Assembly: GCA_023264735.1 (NCBI GenBank) | Contig: JAHFVD010000052.1 | Coordinates: 1-54,006, forward strand | DNA from: Mycobacterium sp. | Lineage (GTDB): Bacteria; Actinomycetota; Actinomycetes; Mycobacteriales; Mycobacteriaceae | Reading direction: 5' to 3' | DNA: 54,006 nucleotides | Shown: one piece after another, positions 9,332 to 17,012 of the stretch | How positions within the stretch are numbered: the first letter of the stretch is position 1 | Layout of the letters: each line of letters starts with the position of its first letter | Program-made: the position numbers and the translations under genes | The notes under the pieces: generated by a model | What the model saw: the letters and a program-made list of their open reading frames with translations, nothing else | Told to the model about the DNA's origin: nothing | Databases searched by the model: none

Positions 9332-9675
9332 CGCTGCGGTTCACCGAGGTCTGCGTCGACGCCCACGACATCCATGCGCTGGCTGCCTGGTGGTCTTCGG
9401 TGCTGGGCTGGCCCACCGAGCCGACCGAGGACGGCGACGTGGCGCTGCGCGCGCCCGCTGGGGCCGGGCCGGACTGGTTGTTCCTGGCCGTCCCCGACGG
9501 CAAAATCGTCAAGAACCGCATCCACTTTGACTTCACCCCCGACGATCAGCAGGCTGAGGTCGACCGCGTGCTGGCGCTGGGGGCGCTCCCGGTCGATATC
9601 GGTCAGGGCGAGCAGAGCTGGGTGGTGCTCGCCGACCCCGAAGGCAACGAATTCTGCATCCTGGCAGTCGAATAG
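9328..9675 (+). CDS. VOC superfamily (glyoxalase/bleomycin-resistance-like) protein
   Basis: 115 residues from a GTG that overlaps the fadD36 stop by 4 nt. One beta-alpha-beta-beta-beta repeat pair is suggested by FTEVCVDAHDIHALAAWW at the start and the closing SWVVLADPEGNEFCIL, the usual end of VOC proteins where a glutamate helps bind a metal. Short single-domain VOC proteins act as dimers in isomerase, lyase or binding roles; substrate unknown. It ends 21 nt before the convergent LuxR gene and marks the end of the conserved left flank. Confidence 0.85.
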   Translation: MTLRFTEVCVDAHDIHALAAWWSSVLGWPTEPTEDGDVALRAPAGAGPDWLFLAVPDGKIVKNRIHFDFTPDDQQAEVDRVLALGALPVDIGQGEQSWVVLADPEGNEFCILAVE

Positions 9676-9696
9676 CCGGCTCGCGGCAGCCGATAG

Positions 9697-10425
9697 CTAC
9701 GCTGCACCATCCTTGGGTGGCGACGATTTCTCATTCAAAAGCGTTGGCGCCCTTCGCATCGTTCGGTGGCCGCCGGGTGATTGGTCGATGGCTCGCGACC
9801 GTGCGGCGGCCTCCGACCTAGACCGAACACCGAGCTTGCTCAATATGCTGTGAACATGGTTCTTGACGGTATGGACCGCGATACAAAGAAACGCAGCGAT
9901 CTCCCGGTTTGACATACCCATCTCCAGCAGCCGCAGGATCTCCTCTTCGCGAGAGGTGAGTGCGGTGTCCTGTGCCTGCGTAACCTGCCAGGAAGCAACC
10001 TCCGACAGCCGGCGAAGGAGAATTGCACCGACGTGGGCGGAGCATGCGGTCTCGCCATCGCGGACCCGTTGGATCAAGATGAGCAAGTCGTCATACGACT
10101 CCGACCGTAGATGGTAGCCGGCCACACCGGACTCCGCGCACGACACGATTTCCGATTCGTCTGTGTCCGAAAGGCCGATAGCGATCACCCGTGCGCCGAC
10201 GTTGCCGCTACACACTCGCAGTAGAGCCGCGCTGTCTCGGGAACCCATGTTGAGCAGGATCACATCCAGTGGGCCACGGTCGATCTCGCTCCGCAGGGAT
10301 AGCGGGTCCCACGCGGTGTGCACCTCGGCACCAGCAGCAACGAGAAGCGCGGCGAGGCCCTCGCGGTAGAGCGTGCAGTCGTCGATGATCAAGAAGCGGT
10401 CGTCGTGTGCGAACTGTGCGGACAC
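9697..10425 (-). CDS. Orphan LuxR/NarL-type regulator with degenerate receiver (module 1, minus strand)
   Basis: 242 residues. N-terminal receiver-like domain (residues ~10-125) with the acidic pair D15-D16 in LIIDDCTLYREGL, but the phospho-acceptor position is Asn59 (VILLNMGSRDS). C-terminal LuxR helix-turn-helix (~160-215): LTSREEEILRLLEMGMSNRE and VKNHVHSILSKLGVRSR. I take GTG at 10425 because it aligns exactly with the GTG of the paralogue at 13390 and gives both 242 residues; a TTG at 10491 would add 22 residues without similarity. No histidine kinase is nearby. Close paralogue of the gene at 12662-13390. Likely regulates the neighbouring loci, but that is inference. Confidence 0.88.
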   Translation of the reverse strand: MSAQFAHDDRFLIIDDCTLYREGLAALLVAAGAEVHTAWDPLSLRSEIDRGPLDVILLNMGSRDSAALLRVCSGNVGARVIAIGLSDTDESEIVSCAESGVAGYHLRSESYDDLLILIQRVRDGETACSAHVGAILLRRLSEVASWQVTQAQDTALTSREEEILRLLEMGMSNREIAAFLCIAVHTVKNHVHSILSKLGVRSRSEAAARSRAIDQSPGGHRTMRRAPTLLNEKSSPPKDGAA

Positions 10426-11371
10426 GTTAATCGCCGGCCCGATCGCAGGAGATGTCGGACGCGAATATCGGTGTATTAGCTGGGACGACAAACCGGTGGC
10501 GACTCAGGGCGCTCGGTTGGTATTCCTGCTCGTGCCGGTGCGTCGGCGCGCCCGTTGCTTCATGACCAATTGGACGGGGCGCACAACACAGACCTGACCG
10601 GGAAGGTTGGCGCCCATGATCACCTAACCGAACGGCAACACCCCGGCCACAGGGGCCGGTTAGCTGATCACGCTTGTTGTGGTTCTTATTGTTCGCCATG
10701 CCCCGCTCCAAACCTGGATCGGCGTCAAGGCCAACTCGCTGGTGCCTGGCGAGCCTATCGATCGATCCATGGATTGACTTCTATCATTGCCTCCTTAGCC
10801 TTGTCGATGGTTATCCGAGTTTTTACCCTGCAGAGCGAGTAATCAAACGTGCCCGGACAGATTGCTGACAGGATGCGAGCGCCGCGCCCAACGGGTCAGC
10901 AGCGGGTCGCTGGCAGGGGCGAGACGTGCTCAGAGGTGACTCGCCGGCCTAGCGGTCCAATCGATGACGCGAGTTCGCTCGGTCCGGGATTCGGTGTGTT
11001 GACAGTAGTTGCGGATGCACACGTACGTGATCTTGCTGAAAATCGGACTACGCGTGGAACGCGGCGGCGCATTTCACCGGCGATGCCCGCCAAGCGGTGC
11101 ATTGACCGCGTCCCAAAACTGGTTTGCATTTTTCGTGGCCGTTGTCGTTGCCCAATAATGGGACACATCGGTGGCTACTGACAGGAGTTTGCCGTGACAA
11201 GGTCGTCCCGCCGCGCGGCGAGGGCGTGCGGCCCGTTGTTGAACGACGCGGATGCCTCGACGTGGGCCTTAGCGGCGTGAATTATGCTGCCGCTCAGCAA
11301 TAGTGGTAGTGAGTAGATCAATTATCTTGCACGTCAATTGATTTGTTGCATTGCCGCAGCGGCTATCAGCC
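10426..11371. other. Long spacer upstream of the module 1 LuxR gene, no convincing gene
   Basis: About 0.95 kb, visibly richer in A+T than the flanks. The half next to the LuxR gene is related to the region upstream of the second paralogue (13391-14000). On the minus strand a possible short gene starts at ATG 10699 after GGAG and stops at 10427, one base before the LuxR GTG; the second copy has the same arrangement, but the products share little beyond their first residues. A strong Shine-Dalgarno AAGGAGG precedes an ATG at about 10775 (minus) that opens only a ten-codon frame. Other open frames here lack coding character. Confidence 0.5.
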
Positions 11372-11605
11372 GCGACGACGATGCCGCACCAGCTGGTGCC
11401 GGGAACTGTTCTGACTACCCAGGAGGCCCAGGTCCTCCGGATGTTACGAACGGGCCTTTCGAATCAGAACACCTCGACTCGGCTGTCAATCGTCATTCCC
11501 ACCGTGAAGAACCATGTGCATAGCGACTTGACGAGGCTTGGTATCCGAACGCGCACAGAGGCAGCAGCGCTTCACCCCAGCGTATTGGCGTGCCGAGACC
11601 GGTGA
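11372..11605 (+). pseudogene. Remnant of a plus-strand LuxR regulator gene (DNA-binding end only)
   Basis: The reading frame from about 11380 to 11605 matches the last ~80 residues of the intact regulator at 15581-16426: LTTQEAQVLRMLRTGLSNQN against LTTREAQILRMLRMGLSNRD, then IPTVKNHVHSDLTRLGIRTR against IPTVKNHVHSVLTKLGVRTR. The receiver domain is missing, and a gap of about 27 nt has brought the HQL and LTT segments together. Helix residues are changed (NRDIS to NQNTS), as expected without selection. No ribosome site precedes it. I read it as a dead copy, though a lone HTH peptide cannot be excluded. Confidence 0.8.
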
Positions 11606-11640
11606 GAAGAACTAGATCGGGTGTTGTCGCAAATTGGGTC

Positions 11641-11680
11641 GGATGGTCCATGTACTAGTGATTCAGTACGTCGGATAGTA
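11641..11680 (+). promoter_or_regulatory. Conserved upstream element, copy 1
   Basis: A ~40-nt stretch of the form GATGGTCCATGTACTAGTGA followed by TTC, then GTACGTCGGATAGTA, ending 5 nt before the ATG of the Cys protein gene. It recurs at 16475-16514 (same place in module 2) and in looser form at 29754-29795 upstream of the PGRS gene. Too close to the ATG to be only a promoter; a binding site or 5' leader is possible. Confidence 0.4.
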
Positions 11681-11685
11681 AGGCG

Positions 11686-12420
11686 ATGTTCCACAGATCA
11701 GCGCCCAAGTGTCGCGCCCTGCTGCGCGCTGTTCTGCTCCCATCATTGCTGTGCACCGTGGCGTTCGTGTTCGCGGTCTCCGGGTTGAATGCACATATGC
11801 TCCAGTACGTCGAATTGGCGCAGCGGTGGCTGAGCCCACCGGATGCGATGGCCGACCAGCGCACGTACTGCGAATGGGATGTGAGTTCCACGACGCCCAC
11901 CTCGGATACGTTGTCCAAGGCACCCGGGGGATGGTGCCTTTCCGAGTCGTCAGGCCGGGTAGTGGCGGCCTACGTCGTTGATATCGATTGGCAGTCCCAC
12001 GGTCCATTGGTGCCCGGCGGGAAGGGCGGGGAGACAATGGCGACTCCCGAAGCCGGACAGGCGGGAACCCCCGTCGCTAGTCCTAGCCACAATCTGAACC
12101 CTGGGGAGCGCGCGCGTGAGATCGGCAACAGAGTGCAGCAGCCGATTCCGGCCAGGCCGGCCGTAGTTGGGGAAGGTGAGAGTGCCTTCCGCGCTGAACA
12201 AGCAGCTGCGGCGGTCGCCAACATCGCCACCGTCGGGGAGATCTGCAACGTGCGCCGGAATTCGGGTTGGCGCGCCAGTGTCGTGGGCAGCCGCATCACG
12301 GTGCACGGCGACGAATGCGTCGAATATCTGGGCGCGAGGATCGGGCCCGTCTGCTACGTCGATGGCACCTGGGCGATTAACCGGGTCGAGCACACAATCT
12401 CCGATTGCGTTGGGGGGTAG
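11686..12420 (+). CDS. Membrane-anchored or secreted protein with C-terminal Cys domain
   Basis: 244 residues from ATG at 11686. Residues ~13-36 (LLRAVLLPSLLCTVAFVFAVSG) form a signal peptide or membrane anchor, so the rest should be outside the cytoplasm. A low-complexity Gly/Pro/Glu linker (~110-175) leads to a C-terminal ~70-residue domain with the pattern TVGEICNVRRNSGW, GSRITVHGDECVEYLG, PVCYVDGTWAINRV and four cysteines. The same domain, with three of the cysteines, forms the protein at 16672-17007. I do not recognise the family. It follows the dead LuxR fragment and so has probably lost its original local activator. Whether it is still expressed is unknown. Confidence 0.65.
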   Translation: MFHRSAPKCRALLRAVLLPSLLCTVAFVFAVSGLNAHMLQYVELAQRWLSPPDAMADQRTYCEWDVSSTTPTSDTLSKAPGGWCLSESSGRVVAAYVVDIDWQSHGPLVPGGKGGETMATPEAGQAGTPVASPSHNLNPGERAREIGNRVQQPIPARPAVVGEGESAFRAEQAAAAVANIATVGEICNVRRNSGWRASVVGSRITVHGDECVEYLGARIGPVCYVDGTWAINRVEHTISDCVGG

Positions 12421-12661
12421 ATCAAGTGGTCGACGTCTCGACTCCGTTGTACGAGGCCGGCGGGTAGACGTTGGTCGTCGCACGACGTCCGTTGAATTTC
12501 ACTGCGCCACTCGCGCCCGAGTCGTGTATTGGGGCGCTTCTCCGGCAGGCTATTCCGAAATGTATTGGGCGGCAGCGTCTATCTCGTCGCGCCGTTCAGC
12601 GTCGCTCTCTGGGATCCGAATAGTCAGAGCCCTGTTTGCGGGTATGTCACTTCGACGATTG

Positions 12662-13390
12662 CTATGCTGCACCGTTTTTAGACGACGGCGAACTGGAATT
12701 CGATAGCGTGGGTGCTTTTCTCGGCTTCAGGCGGCCACGGGGTGAGGCATCGAGGGCTCGCAATCGTGCGGCGGCTTCCGCCCGAGACCGCACTCCGAGC
12801 TTGCTCAAGATGCTGTGAACGTGGTTCTTGACGGTGTGGACCGCTATGCACAGCAGTTCAGCGATTTCTCGGTTCGACATGCCCGCCTCGAGGAGTCGAA
12901 GGATCTCCTCCTCGCGCGCAGTGAGAACGGTGTCCTGTGGCTGAGTGTGCTGCCGCGAGGCGACCTCCGACAGCCGGCGCAGGAGAATCGCCCCGACGTG
13001 GGCGGAGCATGCGGACTCACCGTTAGTGATTCGTCCGATCAGCACGAACAGGTCATCGAGTGAATCGGAGCGCAAATGGTAACCCGCCACCCCGGACTCG
13101 GCGCACGACACGATTTCCGATTCGTCGTCCTCGGACACGCCGATGGCGATCACCCGTGCGCCGGCGACGCCGACGCTGACGCGTAAGAGGGCTGCGCTGT
13201 CGCGGGTTCCGATGTTCAGCAGGATCAAATCCGGCGGCCGCTCATCGATCTCATCCCGCAGGGACTGAAAGTCCCACGCGGTGCGCACCGCGCCACCGTT
13301 GGCAGCGAGATGGGCAGCCAAACCTTCGCGATATAGCGTGCAGTCGTCAACGATCAGGACCCGGATATCGCGGGGGAACGGCGCGGCCAC
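12662..13390 (-). CDS. Orphan LuxR/NarL-type regulator with degenerate receiver (module 2, minus strand)
   Basis: 242 residues from GTG at 13390, aligning without gaps to the regulator at 9697-10425. Receiver-like part starts VLIVDDCTLYREGLA (D15, D16) and has Asn59 in place of the phospho-acceptor Asp (LILLNIGTRDS). The LuxR DNA-binding end reads LTAREEEILRLLEAGMSNRE, VKNHVHSILSKLGVRSR. The recognition helices of the two paralogues are nearly identical, so they probably bind the same sites. The longer frame to 13435 (TTG) is not supported by the paralogue. Upstream, as in module 1, a short open frame ends one base before the GTG. Confidence 0.88.
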   Translation of the reverse strand: MAAPFPRDIRVLIVDDCTLYREGLAAHLAANGGAVRTAWDFQSLRDEIDERPPDLILLNIGTRDSAALLRVSVGVAGARVIAIGVSEDDESEIVSCAESGVAGYHLRSDSLDDLFVLIGRITNGESACSAHVGAILLRRLSEVASRQHTQPQDTVLTAREEEILRLLEAGMSNREIAELLCIAVHTVKNHVHSILSKLGVRSRAEAAARLRALDASPRGRLKPRKAPTLSNSSSPSSKNGAA

Positions 13391-14159
13391 CCTAATCACC
13401 GACCCGTCTCTGAGCCAGGCAGGCCAGGTCGGCAAATCTCAGTGCGGTCGCTAGCGTCGTGCTGCGGAGAATGTGTCCGATGGCTGCAGCACCCGCCTTC
13501 CGCGGCTGATATGCCGGCGTCGCCGGTGGTGTCCGGCCACACGAATGGGACGCCAGTGGTCTGCGTGACTGGTGGGATCGGCGTTTGCCGGCGCTCGGCC
13601 AGACGGCAACGCGCCGATGGTGATCGATTATTAGCTCAGCACGACAATTGGCGTTGTCATTTTTGCCCATTCCGCTCTCCAAACATGCACCAAAACGAGG
13701 TCAATCGGTCGCCCGGAAATGACCCGAAGTATTGAGCATAGCTAGGTTCTACCAAACCTTGGTTAGCTTTGTCGAGACTTCGCTGCACATTGTTGGTGTA
13801 GATCAGGTCTTCACAGGCGAACCAAACGTTGCTGACAGGATCGCCATGTCGCATCCCAATGGTCGGCATTCGGTTGCTGATAAGGCTAGGGCGTCGGCGA
13901 GCGGCATTTGAGACTCGGCGGGCAGGGCGCTGGTGTAGGTTAGCTCGGCTGTGACGTAGTTGCGGTTGTAGTAGTTGCAGACGCAAATTCAGGCAATCGT
14001 GATAACGCACCCGTGAGCGCTACGAACGGCACGGTTGCGGCATCGTGATCGCCGACGCGGCCCAGGCAGGACTCCGGCCACACGTTTGCGCTCGTGTCGA
14101 CCGTCAGGTAGTACCGCCGGGGTGTCTGTCGTGTAATTCCGCCACCGGTGGGCCTCGGG
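13391..14159. other. Spacer upstream of the module 2 LuxR gene, no convincing gene
   Basis: About 0.77 kb. The first ~600 nt correspond to the spacer upstream of the module 1 regulator. A possible short minus-strand gene (ATG 13670 preceded by GGAG, stop 13392) ends one base before the LuxR GTG. A longer minus-strand open frame (13657-14010) has some protein-like composition in its last 60 codons, but the corresponding module 1 sequence is full of stops, so I do not call it. The part beyond ~14010 adjoins the IS remnant. Confidence 0.45.
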
Positions 14160-14887
14160 TGAAGGTCTACCGGGTCTTTTCGGGGTCGGTAGCTGGGTCC
14201 GTCCATCAGGATTTGGTGGCCGGTGTTGATCAGTCGGTCGAGCAGGGATTCGGCGACTACGGGTTGGAGAACAGGTTGTACCAGTCTTCGGACGATCTGT
14301 TCGAGGTCAGGATGAGCGGCTTGCCGTTGACGGCGCGGTCACTGATGAGTTGGTAGAGATCGTCGGCGCGCATCGCGGTGTACTCGCGCATCGCGAAGTC
14401 GTCGAGGACCAGGACCAGTGGTTTGGTGTATTCGCGGATGCGTTGACCCCAGGTGCGATCGGAGAGCACCCGGGGGGTCTTGGCGAAGCGGATGTCGTCG
14501 CCGCGACGGGCGACGGCATGCCCAAATGCTTGTGCCCTATGGGTTTTCCCGACGCCGACGGGTCCATAGAGAATGACCGATTCGGCGGCGTCGAGCCAGC
14601 GCAGTGCGCCCAGGTCGCGCAGTATGGCCCCGGCAAGTTTGGCGTTGGCGGTGAGGTCGAGGGACTCGAAGGTCGATTGTTCTTCGAAGCGGGGGTGGCG
14701 GGTGCGCGGGGTCAGTGCTGCTGATTCGCGGCAGGCGATCTCGTCTTCGCACAGTACTTGCAGGAAGTCGAAGTTCCCGAGGGCGTCGTCGCGGGTCTGG
14801 GTCGGCCGGGCGTCGAGGGTGTCGAGCATGCCGGTGAGTTTGAGGGTGCGCAGCGCATTGCGGAGTGCGGGGTCGTGGAATGTTCAT
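14160..14887 (-). pseudogene. Broken istB gene (IS21-family helper ATPase)
   Basis: Clearly IstB: FLQVLCEDEIACRESAAL, Walker A GPVGVGKTH, Walker B LVLVLDDFAMREY, and LILTSNRSSEDWYNLFSNP. Three lesions are visible. Near the start (about 14870) the frame from ATG 14887 must shift to enter DPALRNALRTLKLTGML. In the middle about nine residues are missing between RVLS and DRTWGQRIREYT. After NLFSNP at about 14257 a TAG interrupts, while the usual VVAESLLDRLIN..HQILMDGPSYRP follows one frame away. IstB assists the IS21 transposase by target choice and DNA remodelling; this copy cannot be functional. Confidence 0.88.
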
Positions 14888-14927
14888 GCTGGTGGTCTCC
14901 TGCGATGGTCGAATGATGTTGGTTTAC

Positions 14928-15026
14928 AGACGGATACGAATGGAGATTCATGCGGTCGATGCCCAAATTCTCGGCCAGCTGGCGCTGGGACCGACCCGCA
15001 TGCCAATCGGTGAACCGCTGACACTC
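14928..15026 (-). mobile_element. Probable remnant of istA (IS21 transposase N-terminal HTH)
   Basis: On the minus strand directly upstream of istB, the frame reads ...FTDWHAGRSQRQLAENLG then IDRMNLHSY. This matches the N-terminal helix-turn-helix of IS21-type IstA transposases (W-x-AGRSxxxLAxxLGIDRxTxRxY). The catalytic DDE part that should follow is absent; the sequence passes into the istB start within about 50 nt. I infer an internal deletion that removed nearly all of istA. Element ends were not identified. Confidence 0.5.
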
Positions 15027-15580
15027 GCCCGTGGCCAGTGCCGAGATCGATTCGGCTCACGGCCCCTCGGTCGCCTTTGCCACGCATGATCAGTTCGCTT
15101 CCGGACATGAATTGCTTTGCAAAAAGCCACAAGTGACGACCACATCAACTAATTCTCCTTTTGTAGAAGCAGTTTCGGAGAGTTGGTTGGTGCCCATCGC
15201 GCGGCAGCTGGCAACTCGGTGTTCCGTTCGCGGCTGATTGGCCTTGGGCGCAGCGACGACGGGGCGTTGACGTCGGCGTGGGTTCGCTTGTTGCACGGCG
15301 TCGGAGTTGATCATCGATGGGTTAGCGGAGGATCAGCGATGCGATCAATCGGGAGTTTGCTTGAACGCAATCGAGAGATTCGGGGGGCCGAGCGTGAACC
15401 GTGCTGTATCGAAGCCCGGCCGGGGAGTGCGATGGCTGTGGTTGACGATCCGGCTACCGTCGGGGGTCTTCGCCGGTGAGCTTTGTGCTCGGGTAAGGCC
15501 GTGACAAAACCCGGCTTCGGGATCACAATGGCCTTCGCGTGGCTGAGCGACGCAGCCAATCTCACCGACCGGGAGGTGGC
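15027..15580. other. Region between the IS21 remnant and the plus-strand LuxR gene, no gene recognised
   Basis: About 0.55 kb. Several short open frames on both strands overlap one another and none has a ribosome site plus protein-like composition. The last bases carry the strong Shine-Dalgarno GGGAGG that serves the LuxR gene at 15581. The 5' end of the IS element is presumably here, but I could not define an inverted repeat. Confidence 0.45.
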
Positions 15581-16426
15581 ATGCTGATGAAAACAGGCGC
15601 GGCTCTGGAGCCTTCGACTCTAACCACGATCGTCCTGATCGAATGTATTCGTTCAGATCCAGATGCCCGGAGCGGCCTGGACGGTCCCGATCGGGGGGTG
15701 GGTTCGCCGACGGCCAAGGGGCTGCTTGCCTCGGTCGTTCCGCGCAACTCAATGTTGACGCGGGTATCTCGCACGGGCGAGCTGACCTCGGCTGATAACC
15801 GGATTCTGATCGTCGATGACTGCACCCTCTACCGTGAGAACCTGGTCGCCATCCTCGCCGCCGACGGGATGGGAATCCCCAGTGTTGCCTGGGATTTACC
15901 CTCACTCAGGTCGGCTCTCGAGTCGAGTCCGCCGGATGTGGTCCTGCTGAGCACGACCACTCGAGACAGTGCCGCGCTACTGAGCGAGACCCTCGAGGTC
16001 AGCCCGGCCACGAAGGTTATCGTTCTCGGTCTGGCAGAAGACGATGAGTCGGGAATCCTCAGCTGTGCGGCAGCCGGTGCTGTGGGTTTCCACCTGAAGA
16101 CGGACTCGCTCGACGAGCTGCTTACCTTGCTTCGCAGGATCCCGGCCGGGGAATCGTTTCTGCCGCCGCGCGTTACGAAGATGTTGCTGCACCAGCTGTC
16201 GACGGGCAGGGTCAAGCGGCAAGTACTGGTGCGGGAACTAGTTCTGACTACCCGGGAGGCCCAGATCCTCCGGATGCTGCGAATGGGCCTGTCGAATCGG
16301 GACATCTCGATCCAGCTCTCGATCGCAATTCCCACCGTCAAGAACCATGTGCACAGTGTCCTGACGAAGCTTGGCGTCAGAACGCGCGCCGAGGCCGCCG
16401 CACTTCCCCCGGGAGTTTTGCCCTAA
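15581..16426 (+). CDS. Orphan LuxR/NarL-type regulator with degenerate receiver (module 2, plus strand)
   Basis: 281 residues from ATG 15581, chosen because GGGAGG lies 4 nt upstream; a shorter form from ATG 15752 would match the paralogues' length better. The receiver-like part begins ILIVDDCTLYRENLVAIL; the phospho-acceptor position is Ser (VVLLSTTTRDSAALL). The DNA-binding end reads LTTREAQILRMLRMGLSNRD and IPTVKNHVHSVLTKLGVRTR. It is more distant from the other two regulators than they are from each other. It stands directly upstream of the Cys protein gene and the polysaccharide genes in the same orientation, so it is the best candidate for their regulator. Confidence 0.85.
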   Translation: MLMKTGAALEPSTLTTIVLIECIRSDPDARSGLDGPDRGVGSPTAKGLLASVVPRNSMLTRVSRTGELTSADNRILIVDDCTLYRENLVAILAADGMGIPSVAWDLPSLRSALESSPPDVVLLSTTTRDSAALLSETLEVSPATKVIVLGLAEDDESGILSCAAAGAVGFHLKTDSLDELLTLLRRIPAGESFLPPRVTKMLLHQLSTGRVKRQVLVRELVLTTREAQILRMLRMGLSNRDISIQLSIAIPTVKNHVHSVLTKLGVRTRAEAAALPPGVLP

Positions 16427-16474
16427 CGGGCTGGGTGAGAAGAACTAGATCGGGATCCTGTCCGAAGTTGGCCC

Positions 16475-16514
16475 GGATGATCCATGTACTAGTGATCCGG
16501 TGCGTCGGATAGTG
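16475..16514 (+). promoter_or_regulatory. Conserved upstream element, copy 2
   Basis: Same sequence as at 11641-11680 with few changes (GATGATCCATGTACTAGTGA, then GCGTCGGATAGTG). It lies between the plus-strand LuxR gene and the degenerate start of the Cys protein gene, about 160 nt before the surviving ATG at 16672. Confidence 0.4.
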
Positions 16515-16519
16515 AAGCG

Positions 16520-16625
16520 GTGTTCTGCAGATCAACGCCCAAACGTCGCAACCCGTGGCGTTGTTCTGCCGGAACCCCTTCTGTTCGCGATGACGTTGCT
16601 GTTGACGGTGTCCGGGCAGCGCACG
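16520..16625 (+). pseudogene. Frameshifted N-terminal remnant of the Cys protein gene
   Basis: Equivalent to the signal-anchor region at 11686-11790. It opens with GTG reading VFCRSTPKRRNP, then the hydrophobic continuation (LPEPLLFAMTLLLTVSGQ) lies in another frame. The linker found in module 1 is missing. The downstream domain survives as a separate gene at 16672. Confidence 0.65.
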
Positions 16626-16671
16626 AAATTCGAAGGTGAAGAAGCGAACTGGTTAGGGAGGCGCGGAAGCA

Positions 16672-17007
16672 ATGAAAACCAGTAATGCGGAATCGGTGGG
16701 ACTTCTCATGGACCGTCTTGACCACCACGTCGTGGACAGTGCGCCGGTCGGTGTCGAAATTGACAACGAGCTTTTCGACGCCGGGCGGGTGGCCGAGGTG
16801 GTCGCCGGTATGCCCACAGTCGGGGCGGCCTGTGATGCGCTCAGGGATGCCGGCTGGCGAACAACGACTGCCGGCAATCGAATCACCGTGAACGACGAGG
16901 TATGCGTTCAGTTCTTGGGCCTGACTGCGGGTCCTGCCCGCTGCGCGGATGACAGCTGGGTGATCTACCGCATCGCCAGCACACTATCGAATCCAAATGG
17001 GGGGTAG
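16672..17007 (+). CDS. Small Cys-domain protein (truncated paralogue)
   Basis: 111 residues from ATG 16672, preceded by GGGAGG at a long distance (~10 nt). The last ~70 residues match the C-terminal domain of the protein at 11686-12420: TVGAACDALRDAGWRTT, GNRITVNDEVCVQFLG, RCADDSWVIYRIAS, with three shared cysteines. Unlike the paralogue it has no signal peptide because that part was lost, so it would stay in the cytoplasm unless a start further upstream is used. The first GT2 gene starts 5 nt after its stop, which could couple it to the polysaccharide operon. Function unknown. Confidence 0.7.
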   Translation: MKTSNAESVGLLMDRLDHHVVDSAPVGVEIDNELFDAGRVAEVVAGMPTVGAACDALRDAGWRTTTAGNRITVNDEVCVQFLGLTAGPARCADDSWVIYRIASTLSNPNGG

Positions 17008-17012
17008 CTCAC

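Larger units (their letters stand above)
9697..12420. repeat. Module 1 of an old tandem duplication
   Basis: This stretch and 12662-17007 carry the same parts in the same order and orientation: a minus-strand LuxR gene, its several-hundred-base upstream region, a plus-strand LuxR gene, a short conserved spacer, and a plus-strand gene ending in a Cys-containing domain. In module 1 the minus-strand LuxR and the full-length Cys protein survive while the plus-strand LuxR is reduced to its DNA-binding end. Similarity is seen in protein and in noncoding DNA, for example TTGCTGACAGGAT at about 10860 and 13830, and CCGCTCCAAAC/CCGCTCTCCAAAC near 10705 and 13675. Confidence 0.75.
12662..17007. repeat. 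Module 2 of an old tandem duplication
   Basis: Second copy of the module described at 9697-12420. Here the plus-strand LuxR gene (15581-16426) is intact, whereas the N-terminal half of the Cys protein is destroyed by a frameshift and deletion, leaving a shorter gene at 16672-17007. About 1.6 kb longer than module 1, largely because of an inserted IS21-family remnant at ~14.1-15.1 kb. Plus-strand parts align over 11372-~11790 with ~16190-16625 and again over ~12210-12420 with ~16790-17007. Confidence 0.75.

Noticed and set aside
10849..11181. 110-codon plus-strand open frame in the module 1 spacer
   Set aside because: No ribosome site or protein-like composition, and the corresponding region of module 2 is not open in this frame.
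13657..14010. 117-codon minus-strand open frame overlapping the module 2 spacer
   Set aside because: The matching module 1 DNA has several stops in this frame, so it is not maintained as a gene.
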